Part shown: positions 8,894 to 16,303 of the stretch, piece after piece
Position numbering within the stretch: the first letter of the stretch is position 1
Layout: each line of letters starts with the position of its first letter
NCBI GenBank assembly: GCA_038222915.1
Contig: JBBRHH010000014.1
Coordinates: 1 to 24,456 of the forward strand
From: JBBRHH01 sp038222915
GTDB lineage: Bacteria; Planctomycetota; Phycisphaerae; Tepidisphaerales; Tepidisphaeraceae
Direction of reading: 5' to 3'
Length of the DNA stretch: 24,456 nt
Program-made: the position numbers and the translations under genes
Notes under the pieces: model-generated
What the model saw: only the letters and a program-made list of their open reading frames with translations
The model's database searches: none
Told to the model about the DNA's origin: nothing

Positions 8894-8921
8894 AGTGTAG
8901 CGGTACGAAAGTTGATGTCAA
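8894..8921 (-). promoter_or_regulatory. Sigma-70-type promoter of bamA
   Basis: On the minus strand a perfect -35 box TTGACA (8921-8916) is followed after 16 bases by TACACT (8899-8894) as the -10 box. The predicted transcript would start near 8887 and leave a leader of about 20 bases holding the GGAG ribosome binding site of the ATG at 8867. This supports that start over the internal GTG. Confidence 0.7.
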
Positions 8922-9041
8922 AAGCGGGCGGAGCCGATTAAATGGCGGCGCAGCAATTTGGCTCAGGCGGCACAGTGCGCTGCCAAGGCGTCCCTCGAAT
9001 ACCCCGTCCATCCGACGACATCGGGGCCAATGTGCACCTTC

Positions 9042-9071
9042 AAAAAGACCAGGCCGCGATGTGGGCCTGGT
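9042..9071 (-). terminator. Intrinsic terminator after the TPM-domain gene
   Basis: On the minus strand ACCAGGCC pairs with GGCCTGGT (8 bp) around an 8-base loop, followed by CTTTTT. It sits 33 bases after the stop at 9105 and separates this transcript from the bamA promoter. Confidence 0.9.
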
Positions 9072-9104
9072 TCACTTGAGGATTCAAGTTGTAGTTTACC
9101 TGCT

Positions 9105-10181
9105 TTAGAAGTCGCCGCCGGAACTTCCTGAATCTCCGCCACCGCCGCCGAAATCTCCACCGCCGCCAAAATCACTCCCGCCTCCTCCAAAGTCGCCGCC
9201 ACTCGATCCGGAATCACTGGAGCCGCCAAAGTCACCGCCACTGGATCCGGAATCACTGGAGCCGCCAAAGTCACCGCCACTGGATCCGCTGTCGGAAGAG
9301 GAGGAATCGATGTTGCCGCCGCCTGGGGGTGTCTGTGAGTTTTGGCCCTGGTCGCGCATCTTGTCGTAGAGGTAGCTGCCGGCCGCTCCGCCCACGATGC
9401 CGCCGAAGAGGCCTCTAAAAAATCCGCCGCCGCCCCCGCCATATCCGCCACCGCCGCCATAACCGTAGGACGGCCCGGCACCGCCGCCGTAACCCGTGCC
9501 GGGGCCCGGTCCGTAATTGTTTTGACGAGCACCCATCCGTCGAATGATGCTGATAATCACGACAACGCCGACGATCAGCAGCAGGATCATGCCCCACGGC
9601 AGGCCGTGTTTAGCCTTTGGCGTGGCCGCGCCCCCGTGCTGGATATCGCCGTGGTCCGGCGCGACGGATTCGACATTCTGATCGCCGAGATTCTTTTGCA
9701 GCGTTTTCTCGACGTACGCAACGCCCTGCAGCAGGCCATCGCTGAACTTCTTCTCGGCGAAGTTGTTGACAAGGATGTCTTTCAACTCCTTGGCGTTCGG
9801 AAATGCCTTCTGTCGAGTGTTTCGCCCGACTTCGACCTGAAGGTGCCTCGGGTCTCTGCAGATGAGGACGTAAATTCCGTTTAGATCCAGATCATGGGCG
9901 CGGGCCTTCGCCCATTCATCGAAGGTTTTGCCTTTGGCGTTGGGATCGTAGTTGCCCTTGAACTTTTCGGGGATGGCCGGAAAGGTTTCGATCATCAGAT
10001 CCTTTCCGAATTTTTCCTTGATCGCGGTGATCTGCTTGTTGGCCTGATCGACGGTCTCCTTGTCGAAGAAGGCGGCGTCATCATGCACCGCGGGTGTGGC
10101 GGCCAACGCGGGTTTCGCCGCGAATGCCGACATGACAAGGATCAACAGCGCCGCGAAAACCCCAAATCGTTGCGTTCTCAT
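9105..10181 (-). CDS. TPM-domain membrane-anchored protein with Gly/Ser-rich repeat tail
   Basis: The 358-residue product has a signal peptide (1-28), a TPM domain (about 33-165, with FFDKETVDQANKQI, an NGIYVLICRDPRHLQVEVGR core and FSDGLLQGVAYVEKTL), a single membrane span at 198-214 (ILLLIVGVVVIISIIRR), and a glycine/serine-rich tail to the C terminus. TPM proteins of the YgcG type are envelope proteins whose molecular role is mostly unsettled. Some relatives are acid phosphatases or photosystem repair factors. The open frame extends upstream to 10319, but that would run into the methyltransferase gene. The ATG at 10181 has GGAG 8 bases upstream and a proper signal peptide, so I chose it. 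The tail holds tandem 13-residue repeats of the GSSDSGSSGGDFG type and an FFRGLFGGIVGGAAGS segment that may touch membrane. An upstream hairpin may affect translation. Confidence 0.9.
   Translation of the reverse strand: MRTQRFGVFAALLILVMSAFAAKPALAATPAVHDDAAFFDKETVDQANKQITAIKEKFGKDLMIETFPAIPEKFKGNYDPNAKGKTFDEWAKARAHDLDLNGIYVLICRDPRHLQVEVGRNTRQKAFPNAKELKDILVNNFAEKKFSDGLLQGVAYVEKTLQKNLGDQNVESVAPDHGDIQHGGAATPKAKHGLPWGMILLLIVGVVVIISIIRRMGARQNNYGPGPGTGYGGGAGPSYGYGGGGGYGGGGGGFFRGLFGGIVGGAAGSYLYDKMRDQGQNSQTPPGGGNIDSSSSDSGSSGGDFGGSSDSGSSGGDFGGSSDSGSSGGDFGGGGSDFGGGGDFGGGGGDSGSSGGDF
9197..9290 (-). repeat. 39-bp tandem repeat coding for the Ser/Gly tail
   Basis: Two nearly identical 39-base copies (9197-9235 and 9236-9274) and part of a third (from 9275) encode a 13-residue unit in frame. 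Only one base differs at the start of the first copy. A whole-codon period means changes in copy number keep the frame. Confidence 0.9.
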
Positions 10182-10204
10182 AATGAAATCTCCGTTAACA
10201 ATGG

Positions 10205-10223
10205 AGGCGATCTTGCATCGCCT
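10205..10223 (-). promoter_or_regulatory. Leader hairpin before the TPM-domain gene
   Basis: On the minus strand AGGCGAT and ATCGCCT form a perfect 7-bp stem with a 5-base loop, ending about a dozen bases before the GGAG site of the ATG at 10181. A second palindrome, AACTATAAATAGTT, lies at 10238-10251. The pair fills most of the 89-base gap after the methyltransferase. A role in translation control or as an operator is an inference. Confidence 0.45.
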
Positions 10224-10270
10224 GCTGCATAGCCGGCAACTATAAATAGTTGTGACGAATTGACTGGCGA

Positions 10271-11131
10271 CTAGTGCTTCTGCAAAACGACGTGGCCCCA
10301 CACCCACTCGTCGCGCCACACTTCGACCAGTTTGAGCTCACGCATGCGTTCAAAGGTTGGCGCAAATGTGCTGACAATGTGGCCCGCCCGCTCGTCGCCT
10401 TCTTCGGCGTGAAATCGGCCATAGATAAAACCTCCCGGTTTCAAAGACTCCCACAATTGGGTAATGGCCGTCACGGGATCGAATAGATGTTCGAAGACAT
10501 CCATCGCCGTGATCATGTCATAGGTTTCACGCGGCAGGCCCGTCCTCTTCAGGTCGAAGAATTGGCCCTGTATCCCGCGGATACTCTGGCGGAATCGGCA
10601 GAAATCCAAGAGCGGCGTGCTGATGTCGGCACAGGCTACCTCGAATCCATGTCGTGCGAAGAGCACTGCGCCCGACCCGACGCCTGACCCGAAATCCAGA
10701 TAGCTTTTGCAGCCGTGGTCTTTGGCAAACTCGACGGCCGCCACGTACGCCAAGGGAGAGTGGTCGTCCTCGAGTGCATGCCACCAGAGCAGCCCGTAAA
10801 TCTCGGCCACGCTCTGATTGTAAAACCGCTCGACCGACTCGCGGTCGCCCGGCTTGACGATCTCCTGCCATTCCGACGCAACGCCCTTCGATGCCTCAGC
10901 GCAGCGCCGCCTCACTTCGACCAGATCATCACAGCCAACATGTTTGCCCAGTTCGACGAGCAGGCTGTTGCCCAATTCGGTCTGGCCATCCAGCAGCATG
11001 GCCTTTTTCCAGATGTCGCGATATTCCTGAAACCAGCGTTCCTGCTGAACCTCAAACTCCTCGGCCGTGGCTTTTTGGGCCTCCACGTCTTTCCACAGAT
11101 TCTTCAGCCGATCGGGCAATAGCTTCTGCAT
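10271..11131 (-). CDS. Class I SAM-dependent methyltransferase
   Basis: The 286-residue protein has a helical N-terminal region of about 130 residues followed by a Rossmann-type methyltransferase domain. Motif I is YLDFGSGVGSGA (144-155), the acidic end of strand 2 is ADI (168-170), motif II is YDMITAMDVFEHL (204-216), and the post-III region is LKPGGFIYGRF (230-240). This is the type-11/UbiE-like arrangement. The helical front part (FQEYRDIWKKAMLLDG, ERFYNQSVAEIYGLLWWH) may set the substrate, which I cannot name. The gene is divergent from the toxin-antitoxin pair, with about 100 bases between the starts, and lies 89 bases upstream of the TPM-domain gene on the same strand. Nothing nearby identifies a pathway. 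Confidence 0.9.
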   Translation of the reverse strand: MQKLLPDRLKNLWKDVEAQKATAEEFEVQQERWFQEYRDIWKKAMLLDGQTELGNSLLVELGKHVGCDDLVEVRRRCAEASKGVASEWQEIVKPGDRESVERFYNQSVAEIYGLLWWHALEDDHSPLAYVAAVEFAKDHGCKSYLDFGSGVGSGAVLFARHGFEVACADISTPLLDFCRFRQSIRGIQGQFFDLKRTGLPRETYDMITAMDVFEHLFDPVTAITQLWESLKPGGFIYGRFHAEEGDERAGHIVSTFAPTFERMRELKLVEVWRDEWVWGHVVLQKH

Positions 11132-11172
11132 GCGATCATTCTACACGCAGTCTCCAGCCCGCAAGATGGGGC

Positions 11173-11202
11173 GTGAACATCATGCAGGATTTCGCCTAAT
11201 AT
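11173..11202 (+). promoter_or_regulatory. Possible promoter of the toxin-antitoxin pair
   Basis: TAATAT (11197-11202) is a good -10 box, with a weak -35 candidate GTGAAC (11173-11178) 18 bases upstream. It lies 29 bases before the antitoxin ATG, which has GGAG 5 bases ahead. The -35 match is poor, so this is tentative. Confidence 0.3.
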
Positions 11203-11231
11203 GTTATGGTGTTCGTATCGATCGGAGCTTT

Positions 11232-11492
11232 ATGAATCTCATCTTAACTCCCGAACTGCTTGCCTACGTCCAGTCAAAGGTGGATTGCGGCGATTTCAAG
11301 TCGGCTGAGGACTTTGTCCTCGCCGCCATCGCCATGGTGCGTGCGGACGAATTACTCCAGCAACAGGATGTCGATGATCTTCGCAAGGCGATCGCCGAAG
11401 GAATGCAGGGCGAATCAGAAGAGTGGGATGCTGAAGAGATAAAAGCCGAAGGTCGTCGCTTGCTGGCCGAGAGACGGCAAAAGGCTGTCTGA
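11232..11492 (+). CDS. ParD-like ribbon-helix-helix antitoxin
   Basis: This 86-residue protein is the first gene of a two-gene toxin-antitoxin unit. The N-terminal 40 residues (NLILTPELLAYVQSKVD, then GDFKSAEDFVLAAIAMVRADE) have the strand-helix-helix pattern of ParD/CopG-type DNA-binding proteins. The C-terminal half is acidic then basic and helical (GESEEWDAEEIKAEGRRLLAERR), as expected for the toxin-wrapping tail. GGAG lies 5 bases before the ATG. The longer open frame to 11067 runs into the divergent methyltransferase, so I reject it. The stop overlaps the toxin start as TGATG, which suggests coupled translation. By family behaviour it would neutralise the toxin and repress the operon, but no operator is obvious. 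Confidence 0.85.
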   Translation: MNLILTPELLAYVQSKVDCGDFKSAEDFVLAAIAMVRADELLQQQDVDDLRKAIAEGMQGESEEWDAEEIKAEGRRLLAERRQKAV

Positions 11493-11785
11493 TGCCCAGG
11501 ATCAAACGCTCTAAGCGTGCGAAACTGGACATGACTCAAATCTGGCTGCATATCGGGGAGAACAACTTTCCAGCCGCGAATCAGTTTATTAGCAGGATCA
11601 ACGAAACGTTGGATATGCTCGCGAAGTTCCCGGGCGCAGGGCAGATGCGAGACGATCTCGCGCCAGCACTTCGAAGTTTCCCAGTCGGGAAATATCTTCT
11701 GCTCTTCACCCGAATCAAGGGCGGTATCAGCCTGGTGCGCGTTGTACACGGGGCTCGCGACCTGCCCGCATTATTCAACGACTGA
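11492..11785 (+). CDS. ParE/RelE-superfamily toxin
   Basis: The 97 residues match the ParE family in length and pattern: an N-terminal basic region (KRSKRAKLDMTQIWLHIGENN), a helix pair with AANQFISRINETLDMLAKFPGAGQ, a central RDDLAPALRSFPVGKYLLLFTRIKGG strand region, and the closing LVRVVHGARDLPALF, where the family usually has V.H.ARD. ParE toxins act on DNA gyrase and RelE relatives cut mRNA, and which applies here cannot be told from the sequence. The gene overlaps the antitoxin stop by one base. The exchanger gene follows only 5 bases after its stop. Confidence 0.88.
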   Translation: MPRIKRSKRAKLDMTQIWLHIGENNFPAANQFISRINETLDMLAKFPGAGQMRDDLAPALRSFPVGKYLLLFTRIKGGISLVRVVHGARDLPALFND

Positions 11786-11790
11786 ACCTC

Positions 11791-12924
11791 ATGCGTTACC
11801 TCAATCTCCTCGGCCTGCTCGCGATACCGGCCGCCTTTGCCATTCACCTCTGGCTTGGCAAAGGTCAGTCGTGGGAACCGATCGCCACGTTCTTCCTTGC
11901 CTGCGTCGGCGTTATTCCGCTCGCGGCACTGATGGGCGAAGCCACCGAGCATCTCTCCGAACGCACCGGCCCGACCTGGGGTGGGCTGATCAACGCCACC
12001 TTCGGCAACGCCGCTGAACTGATCCTTGGCCTCGTCGCCCTCACACGCGGCTTGAACGACATTGTTAAGGCGTCGCTCACAGGCTCCATCCTTGGCAACA
12101 TCCTCCTCGTCGCGGGCGGCGCGATGGTGTTCGGCGGCCTAAAACATCCACGGCAGACCTTCAACAAGAGCTCGGCCGAAACCAATTCCGGCCTGCTCGC
12201 CCTCGCCGTCGCGGCCATGCTCATTCCCGCTATCTTCCATTTCTCCGCCGTCGAACTGCACGATCAGGACATCTCCTCGCATCAACATGCCCTCTCCATC
12301 GGCGCGTGTGTGATCCTGCTGGTCATCTATGTACTTGGCCTGCTCTTCACCCTGAAAACCCACGCCCACATCTTCTGCCCGGATCGAACGGCAAATGCGG
12401 GAGCTGAAGGCAATGGACATCATTCCTGGTCTGTTTCGCGCAGTATCGGGATGCTTCTTATCGCTTCGGCCGGTATTGCAGTCATTGCAGAACTGCTGGT
12501 CGGATCGGCTGAGCAGATGGCCCACCGCCTCGGATGGAACAACATTTTCGTCGGCGTCATCGTTATCGCTATTGTCGGCAACGCCGCCGAGCACTCCACT
12601 GCTCTGCTGCTTGCCCGCCGCAATGACATGGATACCGCCATGACCATCACTTATCAAAGCAGCCTGCAGATCGCCCTTTTTGCCACGCCGGTGCTGGTCT
12701 TCGCCAGTGCCCTGTTCGTCGCCCTGGGCTGGCAACACGGCCCGGCCCTGGATCTGATCTTCAGCCCGATGGAAGTAGTTGCCGTGTTTATGGCCGTTGG
12801 CGTTGTGATTGTCCTGGGCCGTGACGGCGAAACAAACTGGTTTGAAGGCGCCGTCCTGCTCGGGCTTTACGCCATTCTCGCAATCGCCTTCTTTTATATC
12901 CCCACCCCTGCTCCACATCGCTAG
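11791..12924 (+). CDS. Calcium/proton exchanger (CaxA family)
   Basis: This is an inner-membrane cation/proton antiporter that exports calcium or a related ion using the proton gradient. The 377 residues include about eleven hydrophobic segments and the two signature repeats of the Ca2+/cation antiporter superfamily: GNAAELILG at residues 72-80 and GNAAEHSTALL at 263-273. A more acidic, His-containing linker near 205-215 separates the two halves. The start lies 5 bases after the toxin stop with no clear Shine-Dalgarno site of its own, so translation may be coupled to the toxin-antitoxin unit. That pairing has no obvious functional logic and may simply reflect insertion of the pair upstream of the exchanger. 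Na+/Ca2+ specificity within the family cannot be settled here. Confidence 0.93.
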   Translation: MRYLNLLGLLAIPAAFAIHLWLGKGQSWEPIATFFLACVGVIPLAALMGEATEHLSERTGPTWGGLINATFGNAAELILGLVALTRGLNDIVKASLTGSILGNILLVAGGAMVFGGLKHPRQTFNKSSAETNSGLLALAVAAMLIPAIFHFSAVELHDQDISSHQHALSIGACVILLVIYVLGLLFTLKTHAHIFCPDRTANAGAEGNGHHSWSVSRSIGMLLIASAGIAVIAELLVGSAEQMAHRLGWNNIFVGVIVIAIVGNAAEHSTALLLARRNDMDTAMTITYQSSLQIALFATPVLVFASALFVALGWQHGPALDLIFSPMEVVAVFMAVGVVIVLGRDGETNWFEGAVLLGLYAILAIAFFYIPTPAPHR

Positions 12925-12940
12925 AATACGAAGCGACCCA

Positions 12941-12961
12941 GTAGGGTGGGCACTGCCCACC
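12941..12961. repeat. GTAG-headed palindrome, REP-like
   Basis: GTAG (12941-12944) is followed at once by the perfect palindrome GGTGGGCACTGCCCACC (12945-12961). A GTAG head at the foot of a hairpin is the hallmark of REP elements used by RAYT (TnpA-REP) tyrosine transposases. It sits in the 65-base gap after the exchanger gene and may also act as a 3' stem. Only this copy is present in the window. Confidence 0.5.
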
Positions 12962-12989
12962 TGCCCCATGTGGCCGGACCGAAATCGAT

Positions 12990-14642
12990 ATGCCGCTACA
13001 CGACAACGAACTCGCTCGGCGCGAACACGGTTCGGTTGCCGTGCGCACAACGCCAGTCCGCCTGCGCTGGAGCCTCGACGATCTCGTCACCTCCGACGGC
13101 CACCGCCTCCGCGCCTCGCTTTCCTGTAGCGTCCGCGCCCTCAACACCCCGGCCGAGCGGCGCATGTTGGAAGAAACATTCCTGATGGACGACTACGCCG
13201 CCCGGATCGATCGCGTGGTCGAGCATTTTCAAGCACCCGTTCGAGCCGCAATCTCCGCATCCGTCGCCAATCAGTCCGCCGAAGCGTGGCTCGCCAACGG
13301 GGCAAAGAATGCCCTTCTCGACCCCGTCCAGAAGGCCGCGACGCGTGTCGCATTTGCGTGTGGCCTCGAATGCATTCCACCCTTTGAACTCGACCTCAAC
13401 AGTCCCACCCTCGAACAACAGCGGCTCGAAGCGATGCAGCGCGAGGCCGCCGAACGGCGCATTGCCACGCAGATTGAACACGCCCAGCGCGCCGGCCTGT
13501 TCATCAAACAATTCGACGAGTTGCAGCGCTCGTCGCCCCATCTTTCCCCAAGCGCGCTTCTCCAGCAGGTTGGACCGGCCGATCAGGCTTCACTCCTCCA
13601 ACTCCTCCTTCAAGGGGCCGGAAAAGATCACGATACCAAAACGCTCTGGGCCGTCGCCGGCTCAAGTCTCGTCCAGATCGATCTGAAGGTTCTGCTCGAT
13701 TCCAACATCCCCGCCACGCAGCGCACCAATCGCTCCGTCAGCCACAGCCCGCTCCACCCCGCACTCGGCCCGCTCCGCAGCATCCGCGTGGGGCAGCTCG
13801 ACGGAAGGCCAACACTGTATGTCGGCGCACGCTCGGGCATCATGGTGTGTGACCCCAACTCGATCAACAACGCCCGGCTCTATTCCGATCCCAATATCCC
13901 AACGCAACTCGGCTTCTCCGCGGTCGTCGCGTTCGACAACCAGTATTGGGCCTGCCACCGCGAAGCCGGCCTCGTCGCTTGGAATCACGACAGCACGGAA
14001 CGCCCGGCCATTACCGTCCGTCCAGCCGACCTGCCCGGCCGATCCACCTCCGGCTCCTCGGCCAACAATTCGATCATGTTCACGGGCGCAATCTCTGCTC
14101 CGGCCTCGCCGTTCGCAGGCGCGCGCAACCTCACGCGCCTGAGCGAAAAACGCCTCGTCTTCAGCAGCGGAAATATTCTCTGTTCACTCGAGACCGGCGG
14201 CGTCATCGTTCCCATGCCAGCCGACCACACATCCGAAATCATCGCCCTCCTGCCTGTCGCCAATCAACTGCTTGTTGTGCATGAAGACGGCCTGACAGCC
14301 ACGCACGACCGCGAAACCCTGAACCGAGTCACCCAATCGCGCCCGAGCGGTAAACTCTGCGCGGCGACGCTCCTTCCATGGCTCGCTTCCGCACGGCTAC
14401 TTCTGGCGACCAGCGACGGGCCAATTCTTTGCACCGGCCTGGACGACCCCATCACCACCCAATATCAAAGCCCGCATCGCGGCCTGCGTACCGTCGTCGC
14501 CGCACCGGACATCATCGCGGCCGTCTCCTCCGATCGCCAGCGCCTGATTCTCTGGCAACCCTGGGAAGCCCGCCAGCCGGCCTCGGATATCAACATCCTC
14601 CCGATCGCGCGGCATCGCGTGGCCGACATTGCCGTTGGCTGA
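12990..14642 (+). CDS. Putative SPFH-domain/beta-propeller fusion protein
   Basis: I do not recognise a named gene. Residues 15-140 resemble an SPFH (stomatin/prohibitin/flotillin) domain: paired beta strands (VAVRTTPVRLRWSLDDL, then DGHRLRASLSCSVRAL), a helix RRMLEETF, and a late strand CGLECIPPFELDLNSPT. Residues 140-210 are strongly helical with coiled-coil character (QQRLEAMQREAAERRIATQIEH) and end in a PSALLQQVGPADQASLLQLLLQG segment, which often follows SPFH cores. From about 217 the chain is built of short beta repeats (LWAVAGSSLVQIDL, RPTLYVGARSGIMVCDP, QYWACHREAGLVAWN, KRLVFSSGNILCSLE, NQLLVVHEDGLTATHD, ARLLLATSDGPILCT) fitting a seven-blade propeller. There is no signal peptide or membrane span, so it is probably cytoplasmic or membrane-associated through a partner. 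It directly abuts the convergent stop at 14643. Confidence 0.8.
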   Translation: MPLHDNELARREHGSVAVRTTPVRLRWSLDDLVTSDGHRLRASLSCSVRALNTPAERRMLEETFLMDDYAARIDRVVEHFQAPVRAAISASVANQSAEAWLANGAKNALLDPVQKAATRVAFACGLECIPPFELDLNSPTLEQQRLEAMQREAAERRIATQIEHAQRAGLFIKQFDELQRSSPHLSPSALLQQVGPADQASLLQLLLQGAGKDHDTKTLWAVAGSSLVQIDLKVLLDSNIPATQRTNRSVSHSPLHPALGPLRSIRVGQLDGRPTLYVGARSGIMVCDPNSINNARLYSDPNIPTQLGFSAVVAFDNQYWACHREAGLVAWNHDSTERPAITVRPADLPGRSTSGSSANNSIMFTGAISAPASPFAGARNLTRLSEKRLVFSSGNILCSLETGGVIVPMPADHTSEIIALLPVANQLLVVHEDGLTATHDRETLNRVTQSRPSGKLCAATLLPWLASARLLLATSDGPILCTGLDDPITTQYQSPHRGLRTVVAAPDIIAAVSSDRQRLILWQPWEARQPASDINILPIARHRVADIAVG

Positions 14643-15110
14643 TTACTTTGAATTACGTCCCAACCGGTGCCACAGCCATAGTCCAGCTGTCGCCGCGGAA
14701 GCGCGGGTCACCGTCAGCGTCCATATCGGTGCACCCTGTTTGATAAGTGTCCCCGCGTCGCCGACTTTGTCGATCCAGCCGACTCCAATGTAAAGCCCAT
14801 TTACGACCAGACACAGGCCGGCGAAGAAACCGGGCAGCCAGATTTGCCGGAAGCGGCGGGTTGCAAGGTAGAGGAATGCTGGAATAGCGCATCCCCACGT
14901 CGGCCCGCCCCAGGCGACGAACTGCGGGTGGGGATTGATGGACAAGTCGGTGCGTGAAAATTCGAAGAGGCCAAGATGCACCGTCTGCACCCGACCGCCG
15001 CTTACCCAGGCGTTCAGGACATGGCCTAACGCATGGACCGCCATTAGCGCGTACCAGCAGGGGGGAGTGCTCAGCGCGAGGAAAATGAACGTCCGTACTT
15101 GACGGTGCAT
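14643..15110 (-). CDS. M50-like membrane protein with degenerate active site
   Basis: The 155 residues hold about four membrane spans. The first (residues 8-24) leads into AVHALGHVLNAWVSGGRV, where an M50 metalloprotease would have HExxH. Here the motif reads HALGH (26-30), with the catalytic Glu replaced by Ala. A later FSRTDLSINPHPQFVAWGGPTWG (51-73) and GWIDKVGDAGTLIKQGAP (111-128) match the remaining layout of small planctomycete M50-like proteins as I remember them. If so, it is a pseudo-protease or a membrane chaperone-like relative. I chose the ATG at 15110 because the first span follows directly. The open frame runs on to a GTG at 15278, but those 56 residues look non-coding. No strong binding site is seen for either. 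The stop abuts the convergent gene with zero gap. Confidence 0.65.
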   Translation of the reverse strand: MHRQVRTFIFLALSTPPCWYALMAVHALGHVLNAWVSGGRVQTVHLGLFEFSRTDLSINPHPQFVAWGGPTWGCAIPAFLYLATRRFRQIWLPGFFAGLCLVVNGLYIGVGWIDKVGDAGTLIKQGAPIWTLTVTRASAATAGLWLWHRLGRNSK

Positions 15111-15373
15111 CGTAGGTTGATCCGCTTTGTGACCCAATTGGCCGTGAAACAAGTAGTTATGTGAAAGGTACCCGCTCGGCCGCCGGCATGCATCTATTTT
15201 GAATTGTTTAACCCGATCCGCTTCCTGATTTAAGGCCAATATTCGCTTGGCCATTTCGTTATGATGACGAGTTGCCACTGCGATCCGCTATTTGGCCGAT
15301 ATAACCGCGTGGCCAGGTGATAACGGCAGCCTTTGTGCGCCGTTTCCGTCTTATGGGCAACAGGAGTTGTTTC

Positions 15374-16246
15374 GTGCGTCATTCTTTTTGCGTTGTGTTG
15401 GTCTGTGCATTGGCCGCGGTTGCCTCAGCGGACACGTTGGTTTGCAAGGACGGCAAGAAGGTCAGCGGCGAGGTCAGCCAGATCGGTAGCATCTATGTCG
15501 TCAAGACCGGCAGCGGCCAGACCGTGGTGCCTGTCGCCAGCGTGAAGCAATGGATCAAGGGTGAAGGCACTGCCGACACGACAGCCACGCCGCCCACACC
15601 AACCTCAAAACCGACCGCCGGCGGAACATCGAACGCCGGCCGGCCTACCACTAAGGGTTCCGTCGCTAAGACAACCGATTCACCCAAGCCAAAAGATCCG
15701 AAAAAAGTCACCCGGTATGCGGCTGCTTTTGCCGTTAGTCCAACTTTGCTGGTGACCGCTGCCGCTCCGCTCGACAAAGCGACTGAAATTCACCTCCAGG
15801 GCCCTGACGGCGGCGACATCGCCGCCACTGTCGTCAAAATCGACGCCGCTTCCGGACTGGCGACGTTGCGCACCACCGCGAACCTGAAAGCATTTTATTC
15901 AATTGAAACCGCGTTCATCGGCGGCGCTGTGGACTGTCCAGCCTTTTGTGAAATCGACATCTTTGACACGCGTGCGACCATCATCGGTGGCGAGGCCAAG
16001 ACCGAAGGGACGTGGTCGCTTAAGATGGATAAGTCACCGACTTTCGCGGGATCCCCACTGATTGTCGAAGGAAAGGTTGTCGGAGTCGAACTGGCGACCG
16101 CGATCTCGACGGCCGAGAGTGTGCCTGTCGCAACACTCGAGCAGCTCACGGAAATCTGCGGCGACCTTGGCGATGTCAGCAACCACAGCAGCCCGCCCGG
16201 CGCGTCCGGTGCTTATCAGGTGATCATCTCCGCCGAAGGAAAATAG
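15374..16246 (+). CDS. Secreted protein with a catalytically dead trypsin-like domain
   Basis: The GTG at 15374 has AGGAG 7 bases ahead and opens directly into a signal peptide (1-19), so I prefer it to the ATGs upstream at 15317 and 15353. The mature chain of about 270 residues starts with a small beta domain (DTLVCKDGKKVSGEV to PVASVKQWIKG), a Thr/Pro/Ser-rich linker (about 64-112), then a trypsin/HtrA-like fold. In that fold LVTAAA (126-131) replaces LVTAAH, SGLATLR (160-166) replaces the usual DLALL, and AGSPLI (225-230) replaces SGGPL. All three positions of the catalytic triad therefore appear lost (Ala131, Gly161, Ala225) while the frame is intact. I infer a binding or scaffold role rather than proteolysis. 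The lipoprotein follows 57 bases downstream. Confidence 0.85.
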   Translation: MRHSFCVVLVCALAAVASADTLVCKDGKKVSGEVSQIGSIYVVKTGSGQTVVPVASVKQWIKGEGTADTTATPPTPTSKPTAGGTSNAGRPTTKGSVAKTTDSPKPKDPKKVTRYAAAFAVSPTLLVTAAAPLDKATEIHLQGPDGGDIAATVVKIDAASGLATLRTTANLKAFYSIETAFIGGAVDCPAFCEIDIFDTRATIIGGEAKTEGTWSLKMDKSPTFAGSPLIVEGKVVGVELATAISTAESVPVATLEQLTEICGDLGDVSNHSSPPGASGAYQVIISAEGK

Positions 16247-16303
16247 CCTCCGCAGTATATTCCGACTTCACCGCCGGTGCGTGCACGTGATAAAAGGAGG
16301 GAT

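Noticed and set aside
9197..9290. Short repeats considered as a CRISPR array
   Set aside because: The units are directly adjacent with no spacers and encode an in-frame 13-residue protein repeat.
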